A stretch of 64,000 nt of DNA from a virus: the IMG/VR virus record IMGVR_UViG_3300042879_004946, positions 44,458 through 108,457 of that record; one strand, 5' to 3'. Every line of letters begins with the position of its first letter. The stretch's first letter is position 1. Shown in pieces: positions 26,156 to 34,118 of this stretch. A program made the translations under genes and the position numbers. Below the pieces are notes generated by a model. The model made no database searches and was not told the DNA's origin. It saw only the letters and a program-made list of their open reading frames with translations.

Positions 26156-27694
26156 ATGGGTATTTTACATACATATTTTACGAAAAATAATACAATAGTT
26201 AGGAATTCTTACGTTAACACGGGTAAAAATCCTGTTGTCGAGTTATTCCATGGTGGTTCATTAAATGCCGACCAAGTAACTTATTCTAGATATATATTTA
26301 GTTTTGATTTTACGGAAATACTCCAAAGGTTGAATGCTAAACAAACAACTTTGGATAAAATGTCACACACTTTAAAAATCACAAACACTTCAACATTTGA
26401 TGAAGAACAATTTTGTAAAAGTGTTAATTCTTGTATTGGGGATGTTAAAAGATCAACTTGTTTTGATTTAATTCTTTTTGAAATTCCTGAAGCTTGGGCA
26501 GAAGGTGATGGTTACGATTATACCGATGTTAAAATAAGTTGTTCTGATAGTGATAGAACTTATTGTGAGGGACCATCAAACTGGTTTCAAAGAAATAATC
26601 TAATAAATTGTTGGTCAATCCCTGGTATTTATAGTGACCCAACAAATTGGTGTTCTGGGAGCACTTCTGGAGCAACTTCAGGTGGTACTACATGTTCAGG
26701 TGGTACTAATTTAATTATTGCAACACAACATTTCGATTATGGTGACGAAAATGTTAATATCGATATCACTTCTTATATTAACAATTTAATTTTAAGTGGT
26801 TATACCGGTTTAACTTATGGTTTAGGATTGGCATACGCAAATGCTTTAGAAATTGCACCATTGGAAAACGCAGAATATGTTGGTTTTTTTAGTCGTCACA
26901 CAAATACTGTTTATGAACCTTTTTTAGAAACTAAATGGGATGACACCATAAAAGACGATAGAGACAACTTTTATTTAAATAAAGATAACAACATATGTCT
27001 TTATGTTAATGCGGGTGGACAAGCAACTAATGCAACTTTTTCAGGGGTAACCATTTACGATCAATTAGGTAATGTTTTTAAAGAAATACCACCTTCTGGA
27101 ATTACACAAGTAACCACGGGCGTTTATTGTGTTAATTTTGCGGTCGACGATAATCCGGCATCAGGTTATTGTGGCAATATCCAATTCACTGATGTGTGGC
27201 AAGACGTTACTATTGGTAACAAAAATTTAGGTGATGTTGAACTTAGTTTTATTGTTTTAGAGGCTGATGACTACTATCGTATAGGTTCTAGTAATAGTGC
27301 TGGTGCAAACGGTTTAGGTGTCGGTAAGGCTACCAATTTGTCTATTTATGAATATGATGTTAATATTCGTGGTATTAAATATAAAGAAAAAATTAAAAGA
27401 GGTGATACCAGAAGAATTAATGTTGATGTCAGAATTCCATACACATACGATTCTACTGTTACACTAGATAAGGTTTATTATCGTATGTATACTTTAGATA
27501 ATGGAACTACACAAATAGAATATATTGATTGGCAAGAAATAAGTAGAACACCAGATGGTAACTTTTTTATTGTTGACACTTCTTGGTTTATACCTAATGA
27601 TTATTTTATTGAGATTAAAATAGAATCAGGTAACGAGGTTAGGACTTTTCCACAAACAATCTCGTTTACAATTGTATCAGAAAAAAACGTATGA
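26156..27694 (+). CDS. Large virion structural protein (tail fibre/baseplate-like)
   Basis: A 512-residue Asn/Thr/Gly/Tyr-rich, strand-rich protein typical of tail fibre or baseplate parts. It has a low-complexity SGSTSGATSGGTTCSGGT linker (~res 162-179) and paired Cys segments (FCKSVNSCIGD, ISCSDSDRTYCEG). The C-terminal ~150 residues look like immunoglobulin-type beta domains (KYKEKIKRGDTRRINVDVRI). No exact family is recognised. A late promoter motif precedes it. Confidence 0.5.
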   Translation: MGILHTYFTKNNTIVRNSYVNTGKNPVVELFHGGSLNADQVTYSRYIFSFDFTEILQRLNAKQTTLDKMSHTLKITNTSTFDEEQFCKSVNSCIGDVKRSTCFDLILFEIPEAWAEGDGYDYTDVKISCSDSDRTYCEGPSNWFQRNNLINCWSIPGIYSDPTNWCSGSTSGATSGGTTCSGGTNLIIATQHFDYGDENVNIDITSYINNLILSGYTGLTYGLGLAYANALEIAPLENAEYVGFFSRHTNTVYEPFLETKWDDTIKDDRDNFYLNKDNNICLYVNAGGQATNATFSGVTIYDQLGNVFKEIPPSGITQVTTGVYCVNFAVDDNPASGYCGNIQFTDVWQDVTIGNKNLGDVELSFIVLEADDYYRIGSSNSAGANGLGVGKATNLSIYEYDVNIRGIKYKEKIKRGDTRRINVDVRIPYTYDSTVTLDKVYYRMYTLDNGTTQIEYIDWQEISRTPDGNFFIVDTSWFIPNDYFIEIKIESGNEVRTFPQTISFTIVSEKNV

Positions 27695-28068
27695 AAAACC
27701 TTATAAGAAAAATATTAAAAGAAGAATTTGATGATTTTGGTTGGGCTGAAGAATTGATTGGTAATACTAAACAATTTTCCCCCGCTGAAGAGTTCTTATA
27801 TGAAATCATGTCCAATTTAAAGGCAGTTACTTCGGAAAAAAATCCAGGTTGGATGGAGTATAAGGATGAAAGTGGGGTTATTTTAATGGCGGATAATGTG
27901 GATAGAAATGAAAAAACCCCCCATTTATGGGTTGATTATGATAAAATTTGGAGAAAATTAAATCAAAAATTTGGTCTTAACAATCAGGAAGCCAAAGACT
28001 TATGCGTGCGTATGCTGGAGATGGTTCATAAACGAAAGGTGTTGACAGCTGATGTCGGGCAGTGGTGA
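27691..28068 (+). CDS. Leader-bearing protein, paralogue of 36694-37080
   Basis: A 125-residue protein starting MKNLIRKILKE|EFDDFGW. The first 11 residues, ending L-K-E, match a leader shared by other proteins here and resemble T4 capsid-targeting peptides cut at (L/I)-x-E. FSPAEEFLYEIMSNLK and VDRNEKTPHLWVDY are shared with the paralogue at 36694-37080. The C-terminal MLEMVHKRKVL is encoded by the first 35-bp repeat of a CRISPR-like cluster, and the ORF ends in the spacer. The mature function is unknown. Confidence 0.65.
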   Translation: MKNLIRKILKEEFDDFGWAEELIGNTKQFSPAEEFLYEIMSNLKAVTSEKNPGWMEYKDESGVILMADNVDRNEKTPHLWVDYDKIWRKLNQKFGLNNQEAKDLCVRMLEMVHKRKVLTADVGQW

Positions 28069-28114
28069 CGCTTTTTTAGGCTGGAGATGGTTCATAAACG
28101 AAAGGTGTTGACAG
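28014..28114 (+). CRISPR. CRISPR-like cluster: two 35-bp repeats, one 31-bp spacer
   Basis: Two exact copies of a 35-bp unit lie at 28014-28048 and 28080-28114. The unit starts GCTGGAGATGG, has the core CATAAACGAAAGGTG and ends TTGACAG. The spacer (28049-28079) is unrelated and more GC-rich than the surroundings. The first copy encodes the end of the gene at 27691-28068. The same repeat with small changes occurs three times at 36605-36769. No cas gene is seen. The geometry fits CRISPR, but a duplicated gene tail is an alternative. Confidence 0.4.
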
Positions 28115-28140
28115 ATCCAATTATTTAGAGTATAAATAAA

Positions 28141-28166
28141 AAAACCCAGATTAATCTGGGTTTTTT
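28141..28166. terminator. Bidirectional Rho-independent terminator
   Basis: A perfect palindrome centred on CCCAGATTAATCTGGG, flanked by AAAA on the left and TTTTTT on the right. It sits between convergent genes ending at 28068 (+) and 28186 (-), so it can end transcription both ways. Confidence 0.85.
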
Positions 28167-28185
28167 CTTTTAATATTAAAAATTT

Positions 28186-28605
28186 TTAAGCGTAATATTT
28201 TCCTTTTGACATCGCATCTTCACGCTTTTTCATGTAATCCATTTTCTTTTTCTTCATGTAATCCATTTGTTGCATTTTGTTTCTTTGTTGAACAAACTTA
28301 GCAATTTTTTCTTTGGAATCCAACAACTTATTTTGAAGTGCTAAAAACTGCCTTCTCATACCATCAATATCTTTGGCAAAACCATCATTACCTGTAACTT
28401 GTTGACATAAATCACCGAATTTCTGACCAGCCCCACTAACCATTTGAATGATATCTTCTACGGAAGATAATTCACCATTATTTGTTTGTAACAACTCAAT
28501 ACTTTTTTCTTCTTTTGGTTTTGGCATCGATTGTTCTTCCTCACGAATAATTTTTTTAACCAACTTTTCAATATCGTTTTCATTTAATTTAATTATATTT
28601 TTCAT
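28186..28605 (-). CDS. Leader-bearing basic coiled-coil protein
   Basis: A 139-residue protein. The ATG at 28605 is chosen because a late promoter motif lies just upstream (28620-28629); a longer frame would run through that promoter. It starts MKNIIKLNENDIEKLVKKIIRE|EEQSMPK, a leader also seen inside 37084-37623 and ending I-R-E. The rest is helical and ends in Lys/Met-rich repeats (QMDYMKKKKMDYMKKREDAM). It may be a packaged DNA-associated head protein; this is inference. Confidence 0.65.
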   Translation of the reverse strand: MKNIIKLNENDIEKLVKKIIREEEQSMPKPKEEKSIELLQTNNGELSSVEDIIQMVSGAGQKFGDLCQQVTGNDGFAKDIDGMRRQFLALQNKLLDSKEKIAKFVQQRNKMQQMDYMKKKKMDYMKKREDAMSKGKYYA

Positions 28606-28619
28606 ATTAATGTTTTTTA

Positions 28620-28629
28620 TATAAATATC
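28620..28629 (-). promoter_or_regulatory. Candidate late promoter (GATATTTATA)
   Basis: On the minus strand GATATTTATA lies 14 bases before the chosen start at 28605. The 88-base gap to the divergent gene at 28694 probably holds promoters for both. Confidence 0.55.
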
Positions 28630-28693
28630 AACAAAAGAAATAAAATTGACAATTTCAGATAAAATTTGTAATTTTGTTTTATAAGTAAAAAAA

Positions 28694-29434
28694 ATGGCAA
28701 AAAAGAAAGATATCAAAATTCAAAACCCCAAATTTACAATTGATTTAATTGAAATTTTGGCCGAAAATGACCCAACAGATAGCAACAAATACTTACCTTT
28801 TATGGTTAAACAGGCAGAAAGTTGGGTTGATTGGTTGATAAATGAACTTAAAAATAACACTTTTAAAGACATGTTTGAAACTATAAGAGATTTTGAAGAT
28901 ATGTCTGCCAAAAATTTAATCAGCAACAAAGACATCTATTCTTATAACAACAACCAAGAAATTGTTGATTCTATAAAAATGGCAAAAGAAAAAATCACCA
29001 AAAGTCAAGTAAAAAAGAATGAAACCATAATACTACATGAAGATGACCGTTATTTGGTTTTACAACCATTAACCAGCAGAAGCTCTAACTTATATGGAAA
29101 AGCAACTAAATGGTGTGTTTCATCAGAACAAAATGATTTTAAAAAATATTTTAACCAATATATAGATTCAGGTTCTCTTGTTTTTTTTATCGATAAATCA
29201 GTTAAAGAAGAAGAGACAAGAAATGAAACACTTTCAAAAATTGCATTCCACAGAGATAACGTAAAAGGTTTAACCGTTTGGGACACCAAAGATGTTCAAT
29301 TAAATGCTGAAACCATACTTGGCTTATCGGAAATAATTCCAACAGACATATTAAGTATTATTATGAAAGCAACTAAAGATAAAACTAATAGAGAGTTGGC
29401 CGAAGAAAAAGGCATCAAAAAAGAAACTTTTTAA
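28694..29434 (+). CDS. 'TKWC'-motif protein, small paralogue of 48606-51395
   Basis: A 246-residue protein. IEILAENDPTDSNKYLPFMVKQ (~res 16-37), ITKSQVKKNETIIL and YGKATKWCVSSEQNDFKKYF with GSLVFFI are shared in order with the N-terminal ~230 residues of the 929-residue protein at 48606-51395. The conserved Gly-x-Thr-Lys-Trp-Cys box and the following aromatic residues look like an active or binding site. I do not know the activity. It lacks the leader its large relative has. Confidence 0.6.
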   Translation: MAKKKDIKIQNPKFTIDLIEILAENDPTDSNKYLPFMVKQAESWVDWLINELKNNTFKDMFETIRDFEDMSAKNLISNKDIYSYNNNQEIVDSIKMAKEKITKSQVKKNETIILHEDDRYLVLQPLTSRSSNLYGKATKWCVSSEQNDFKKYFNQYIDSGSLVFFIDKSVKEEETRNETLSKIAFHRDNVKGLTVWDTKDVQLNAETILGLSEIIPTDILSIIMKATKDKTNRELAEEKGIKKETF

Positions 29435-29445
29435 CAAAAATTAAA

Positions 29446-29709
29446 ATGGAGTTTAAAACACTAAAAGAACAATATATTGATTTGGTAACTGAAAAAGTAT
29501 CCATTAATAAAGAAGATCTTACAGAAACCGAATCCGCCATAATCGATATTGGTTACAATTTGTTGGTTGAAAAATTGGAAGATATAAAAATTCTAAAAGA
29601 TGAACTTCGTAGAATTTCCATTGATTTGGCTAACATGAAAGTTTTTAATGCAGATGTTAAAAATAAATATTGTGATGATTCCGATATCTTAGATGAAGAT
29701 TGTTTTTAA
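29446..29709 (+). CDS. Hypothetical acidic helical protein
   Basis: An 87-residue protein, highly charged and helical (LTETESAIIDIGYNLLVEKLEDIKILKDEL), ending in an acidic tail with two Cys. It begins MEFKTLKEQYIDLVTE. Its end overlaps the convergent gene 29706-30386 by 4 bases. This is where the window's coding direction turns from plus to minus. Confidence 0.55.
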   Translation: MEFKTLKEQYIDLVTEKVSINKEDLTETESAIIDIGYNLLVEKLEDIKILKDELRRISIDLANMKVFNADVKNKYCDDSDILDEDCF

Positions 29710-30386
29710 ACAATTTGACTTAAAAACTTCCTAATGGAACGACGAATGACACCTTTCTCAATATTAGGAAAATTCTCTTGTAATTCAATAAATAATTTAT
29801 TTGTTAAATAACTTTTATTACCTTCGATGAAATAAGGTTTTTCATCTACAACAATATAGGGTTTATTATCATAGATATCTGGGATTGTTAATCTATTGAT
29901 TTCATAATTATCCTCCAAATAAGAAATAATTGGATCTTCGACCCTAAAAGGATCTCTTCTGGTAAGTTCAAAAGCCCAATCATATTCTTCAGATTCTTTT
30001 AAAAATGTTGTTTTAAAAAAAGGTTCTAAAACTTTTATAAGATGTAAATATTCGTCAGAAATTTGCATATTTGTTGCTGTTCTCGCAACGTGCTCAAGTT
30101 CACTTTTAATATTTTTAATATTGAAATCTCTTGCAAACCAAGTTTCATATGTTCCAAGATTATCACGAATATGATACATATCTTGTTCAGGGAAGTCTTC
30201 ATCTCTATCAACATCAACAATAAATTTGGATCCTATAAGTGGTTTTTTATCTTTTAAAAATTTATTTAACTCTGAATAAAGTAATTCTGCCTCACTTTTT
30301 GGGTTATCTTGGTAATATTTTATTATATGATAAACCCAATCATATTCTTCAGATTCTTTTAATATTTTACGGATTAAATTTTTCAT
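29706..30386 (-). CDS. Leader-bearing protein with two LKE-SEEYDW units
   Basis: A 226-residue protein. It starts MKNLIRKILKE|SEEYDWVYHI, and a second unit FLKE|SEEYDWAFEL occurs 120 residues later. A 28-base sequence encoding this motif is exactly duplicated (29975-30002 and 30335-30362). If the phage protease cuts at L-K-E, it would release the leader and split the protein into two mature pieces. A late promoter motif is at 30391-30400. The function of either half is unknown. Confidence 0.65.
   Translation of the reverse strand: MKNLIRKILKESEEYDWVYHIIKYYQDNPKSEAELLYSELNKFLKDKKPLIGSKFIVDVDRDEDFPEQDMYHIRDNLGTYETWFARDFNIKNIKSELEHVARTATNMQISDEYLHLIKVLEPFFKTTFLKESEEYDWAFELTRRDPFRVEDPIISYLEDNYEINRLTIPDIYDNKPYIVVDEKPYFIEGNKSYLTNKLFIELQENFPNIEKGVIRRSIRKFLSQIV
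29975..30362 (-). repeat. 28-bp exact direct repeat, 360 bp apart, in frame
   Basis: The sequence starting CCCAATCATATTCTTCAGA occurs at 29975-30002 and 30335-30362. On the coding (minus) strand both encode L-K-E-S-E-E-Y-D-W. The 360-base period is exactly 120 codons. Confidence 0.85.
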
Positions 30387-30390
30387 ATAA

Positions 30391-30400
30391 TATAAATATC
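30391..30400 (-). promoter_or_regulatory. Candidate late promoter (GATATTTATA)
   Basis: TATAAATATC on the plus strand reads GATATTTATA on the minus strand, only 4 bases before the start at 30386. It also lies in the 15-base gap after the homing endonuclease stop. Confidence 0.5.
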
Positions 30401-30401
30401 C

Positions 30402-32117
30402 TTAAAAATTGATTTCGTATTTAAATAAACCACAATCCCATATCCTGTCATAACCCAAAAGTTTAACCATTTCCCACTCAGTTAATGAATTATCGAATCC
30501 ATATTTTTGTATTATTTTTTTCTTACTCAATCTGAATTTATGGAATCTATCATTAGTATTAGTTCTTTTAAAATAAAAATAACTTTGCTTACTATTACCA
30601 ATATAACTAAAACCTATTTTAGTATATAAATTATCTTGATGTGATAAAGTCCATCTTCTATCGGCGAAACTTATTATTTTTTTAGGGTTATAATCATTTA
30701 TAAATTTTTTCATCATTTTACTACCTAAACCACTTATTTTATATTGTTTACTAGTAGCAAACCTGTTTAATACAAAAACATCACTGCTATTTTTGGCATT
30801 ATTCATTCCTCTGTTATTTGAAAATGACATAACACCTACTAAAACGTCACCATAAAAAGCTCCATAATTGATGGGTGATAAATCCTCTCCTTGTATATGA
30901 TTTTCATTTAAAAAATCACATTTTAAATGGAAATCAATTTTCATAACATTGCATTTTCTGGCACCTATTTTAATACCGTCAGACTTTTTAAGTAGATTTT
31001 TTAATTTTTCTTTTACTATTTCTTTTTTTAATATCCATTCATCGGAAAAAATATGTATTAAACCATATCCAGCAAAATTCATTAATAAAGTTTTATTTAA
31101 ATGATAATTTAAATCTTTATGACCAAAATCTTCAGAGTGCCATAAAACACCATTATATTCTATACCTATTTTTAATTCAGGTATTAAAATATCAATTTCC
31201 ACACCTTTTAAAACAGTTCTATCATTAGTTATAATTTGTAAATCTAAGCTTTTTATGAAATCAATAATTTCTTTTTCTTCCTTTGATGATTTATTAAAAG
31301 TTTTAGTTTGATTAATTATTTTACAATTTTCACTTAAAAAATTTGATATTGTTTTTGAAACTATTTTTGGTGTACCATATAATTCATTATATTTTTTCAT
31401 TGTAATACCATGTTTATTTTTAAGATGAGTATTAGTTATTACACCAAACTTTTCACCACAAATCTCACATATTACATGATTCGATTTATCATTTAAAAAA
31501 TTTAATCTTTTAACTTTTTTTTCGTGTGTTGGGTGGTATACAATGTCTTCAGGGTATTCATTTAGATATTCTTCTAAGGTTTTACTGTGTTCTTTTTTTA
31601 AATGATTTTCATAATAACCACTTTTATTGTTAATATCTATTGTTTCCCATGTACAGTATCTACATTTTCTTGTTGCCACATGTTCTAATGGTATTTCTTT
31701 TAAATCAAAAAATATTTCATGCCAATACTTACCTGTGGTTTTAAATAACATACTTCTTTTATATTGCGAAGGTATTTCTATATCACCTATTATTTGTTTA
31801 ATATGTGTAAATAATACGCCCGATTTATTTGAATAATCATTAAATACCTTACCAGTAGATTTACATATTGCTATTATTTTTTTACCATTTTCTAATAAAT
31901 TTTTATTAACAACATTTTGTGTTATAATGATATCACCGTATTTTTTTTGACCACCTTTTTTATTTATTTCAATACCGTTTGACTTTAGTACGTCACTTAT
32001 TTTTTTATGACCTACTGAAAATATTTTAGCTAACTTATGTGTACTAGAAACATTACCGCTTGTATATAAATTTATTATTTTATTGATCTCTGATTGTGTT
32101 AATTTTTTTATTTTCAT
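30402..32117 (-). CDS. Free-standing homing endonuclease, Vsr-like nuclease domain
   Basis: A 571-residue protein. The N-terminus has a helix-turn-helix-like segment (SGNVSSTHKLAKIFSVGHKK). Two C2H2-like zinc fingers follow: CRYCTWET...HLKKEH and CEICGEKFG...HLKNKH. VEIDILIPELKIGIEYNG with LWHSE is the very-short-patch-repair-like nuclease core used by EDxHD homing endonucleases. The C-terminus has a GNAT-like region (VLNRFATSKQYKISGLGSKM). Such genes cut intron- or gene-less sites in related phages and spread. It sits right after the capsid gene block. Confidence 0.8.
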   Translation of the reverse strand: MKIKKLTQSEINKIINLYTSGNVSSTHKLAKIFSVGHKKISDVLKSNGIEINKKGGQKKYGDIIITQNVVNKNLLENGKKIIAICKSTGKVFNDYSNKSGVLFTHIKQIIGDIEIPSQYKRSMLFKTTGKYWHEIFFDLKEIPLEHVATRKCRYCTWETIDINNKSGYYENHLKKEHSKTLEEYLNEYPEDIVYHPTHEKKVKRLNFLNDKSNHVICEICGEKFGVITNTHLKNKHGITMKKYNELYGTPKIVSKTISNFLSENCKIINQTKTFNKSSKEEKEIIDFIKSLDLQIITNDRTVLKGVEIDILIPELKIGIEYNGVLWHSEDFGHKDLNYHLNKTLLMNFAGYGLIHIFSDEWILKKEIVKEKLKNLLKKSDGIKIGARKCNVMKIDFHLKCDFLNENHIQGEDLSPINYGAFYGDVLVGVMSFSNNRGMNNAKNSSDVFVLNRFATSKQYKISGLGSKMMKKFINDYNPKKIISFADRRWTLSHQDNLYTKIGFSYIGNSKQSYFYFKRTNTNDRFHKFRLSKKKIIQKYGFDNSLTEWEMVKLLGYDRIWDCGLFKYEINF

Positions 32118-32120
32118 GAT

Positions 32121-32229
32121 GGATTAAAGTTAAATGGTTTATTAATATAAATATAATAATAACGGATTAAAGTTAAATGGTTTATTAATATAAATATAAT
32201 AATAACGGATTAAATTTAAATGGTTTAAC
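32121..32229. repeat. 43-bp tandem repeat, 2.5 copies
   Basis: A unit starting GGATTAAAGTTAAATGGTTT lies at 32121-32163 and 32164-32206 and a shorter third copy at 32207-32229. It precedes the homing endonuclease start (32117). Each unit includes TATAAATATAATAATAA, which on the minus strand gives a TATATTTATA-like promoter motif, so promoters are duplicated. Confidence 0.9.
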
Positions 32230-32259
32230 AAAAAATAAAAAAAATATTTAAGACAATAA

Positions 32260-32287
32260 AAAAAGGGGGTAAAAACCCCCTTTTTTA
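32260..32287. terminator. Rho-independent terminator after the capsid gene
   Basis: GGGGG-TAAAAA-CCCCC flanked by A and T runs. On the minus strand it follows the capsid gene stop (32312) and separates it from the homing endonuclease. It can work in both directions. Confidence 0.85.
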
Positions 32288-32311
32288 TATAAAATATAAC
32301 TATTTTAATTA

Positions 32312-34084
32312 TTAACGTAATTCTCTAACGTCAAATGTACGTAAACCGTCAACACGAATATGCCCATAAAAGCGGTTATTCACGAACTTTTTCGCATATC
32401 TCGTCATTATCCCCTTTACGGGTACGAAGTTAAACGGGTTATACATTGTTGGTGTCAACTGCATCGGTACGTATGGAGCGTAGATGTAACCAGTGTCTAA
32501 CAATGACTTACCTTTATGACCAATAATGATAGAGTAAGCTGGAGCGTAAGGGTCACGGTAAACTTGGTAACGTCCACCTAATGCACCGATTCTCTCGATA
32601 CCCATGTTATACTGATCTTGCTCAGGAGAAGCGTTAGATACGTGGAAATATTCTAAGTCATCGAATACTGCTGATACCTCAGAAGATACAACGATGAAAT
32701 TAGCACCACCACGAAGGGTTGACTTATGGATTTGAGCTGAGATTTGGTTGATAGCGGTAATCAACGTTTGGTTCCAATCTTTTTGAGTGTAACCATTGTT
32801 GTTAGGTAGACGCTTCCATCCGTTGTAATCCCAACGTAATTGCCATGCTGCACCTTTTCTTAAGTCGATAAGGATTTCACGGTCAATTTCAGCTGCAACT
32901 TGTTCTGACAACAATGCTGTCAATTCAGCTTCAGCATCGATGTTGTGGAATGCACTAACGTCTTGTGCTAATTCAGGTGTCCAAGTAGCTCTCAACTTTC
33001 TTTCAGTCACAGAAACTGTTACAGAATCAAGTTCAAAACTTACTTCAGCAAGTGCTGATTCAGCTTCAAGGTCAGCGTACTGTCTCCAGAACACTAATGT
33101 GTTAGCTCCACCAATTGTAGTACCAGTGTAGTTAGCACCGATGTAACCATCAAAAGTGTTTTCAGAACATGTAATACAAGTTGGAGTTGTTAGATCTAAT
33201 TCGATGTAAAGGTTTCCACTAGGAGAACAAATATCACCGTAGTTAACGATACCTGTACCGTATTTTTGCGTTACCACGCGGAAAGGAATTGAATCGCCAA
33301 CGTTAAAGATTACCCTTCCTGCTGAAGTAGAAATTGTAGCGGTAGCAACAACAGTTAAAGATGCCAAGAAAGCTTCAGTATCCATTTCATTACCATCTGG
33401 GCCAGAAAGACGACCAGGTGTTGTAGTGTTAAATCCTGTTACTTGAAGAACTTGGTAACGTAATGAACCATCAGAAGATGCTGGAGTTTTACCTGCCGCC
33501 CATTCAGAACCTGAAGTACAAGCGGTCAACACATATCCAGTACCTGTAACTGCTTTCAAAGTGATTTGACCTTTTGATTGATCAAACAAACCATCGTTGT
33601 AGAATCTATCGTAAAGATTTTTAGCACAAGATGAGAAAGTAGCTGCAGATGCACAGTTAACACAAGTTGCGATTGGCATTTGAGGGTTACTAGAAGTACC
33701 ACCGTTAGTGTTACTTGCAAAACCACCCGCATCAATTCTGTCAGAAGTTTTAGGTACGAAGTAGAACAATTTACCGATTGGTAGGTTCAAAGCTTGTACA
33801 GATACGATGTCATTCGCTAACAATTTAGAGAATACACGTCTTACGATTGGGAAAACTACAGTTTCGAAAGAACCAGTAGATTGGCCACCAGTAGCTTCAG
33901 TAGTTTCGTTAATAAGAGCGCTAGCACTGTTTTCGTATAGAAGAGCAATGTTCTCTTTAATGTGGCCTTCAAGGCCTTCCAAGAATCCTAAAGATTCCCA
34001 TTTGTTGATAGTTGCTTCACGGACTGCTTTTTGATGTTTAAGCCCGATATTACCAACTTCACCTGATTTTAATAAATATCCCAT
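32312..34084 (-). CDS. Major capsid protein, T4 gp23-like
   Basis: A 590-residue protein. The N-terminal region (~60 residues, Glu/Leu-rich) looks like the gp23 delta-piece, and LINE|TTEATGG at res 57-63 is a good (L/I)-x-E prohead-protease site (T4 gp23 is cut after Glu65). FETVVFPIVRRVFSKLLANDIVSVQ and LPIGKLFYFVP match gp23-family blocks; the C-terminus has GYIYAPYVPMQLTPTMYNP. A Cys-containing insert (CVNCASAATFSSC) at ~res 139-151 is unusual. It lies next to the scaffold gene as in T4. Confidence 0.88.
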   Translation of the reverse strand: MGYLLKSGEVGNIGLKHQKAVREATINKWESLGFLEGLEGHIKENIALLYENSASALINETTEATGGQSTGSFETVVFPIVRRVFSKLLANDIVSVQALNLPIGKLFYFVPKTSDRIDAGGFASNTNGGTSSNPQMPIATCVNCASAATFSSCAKNLYDRFYNDGLFDQSKGQITLKAVTGTGYVLTACTSGSEWAAGKTPASSDGSLRYQVLQVTGFNTTTPGRLSGPDGNEMDTEAFLASLTVVATATISTSAGRVIFNVGDSIPFRVVTQKYGTGIVNYGDICSPSGNLYIELDLTTPTCITCSENTFDGYIGANYTGTTIGGANTLVFWRQYADLEAESALAEVSFELDSVTVSVTERKLRATWTPELAQDVSAFHNIDAEAELTALLSEQVAAEIDREILIDLRKGAAWQLRWDYNGWKRLPNNNGYTQKDWNQTLITAINQISAQIHKSTLRGGANFIVVSSEVSAVFDDLEYFHVSNASPEQDQYNMGIERIGALGGRYQVYRDPYAPAYSIIIGHKGKSLLDTGYIYAPYVPMQLTPTMYNPFNFVPVKGIMTRYAKKFVNNRFYGHIRVDGLRTFDVRELR

Positions 34085-34118
34085 TTTAGTTGTTTTTTGG
34101 ATTTGTTATTTGTTATTA

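Noticed and set aside
28606-28716. Longer N-terminus for the 28186-28605 gene
   Set aside because: The extra part spans a late promoter motif and overlaps the divergent gene; the leader starts at 28605.
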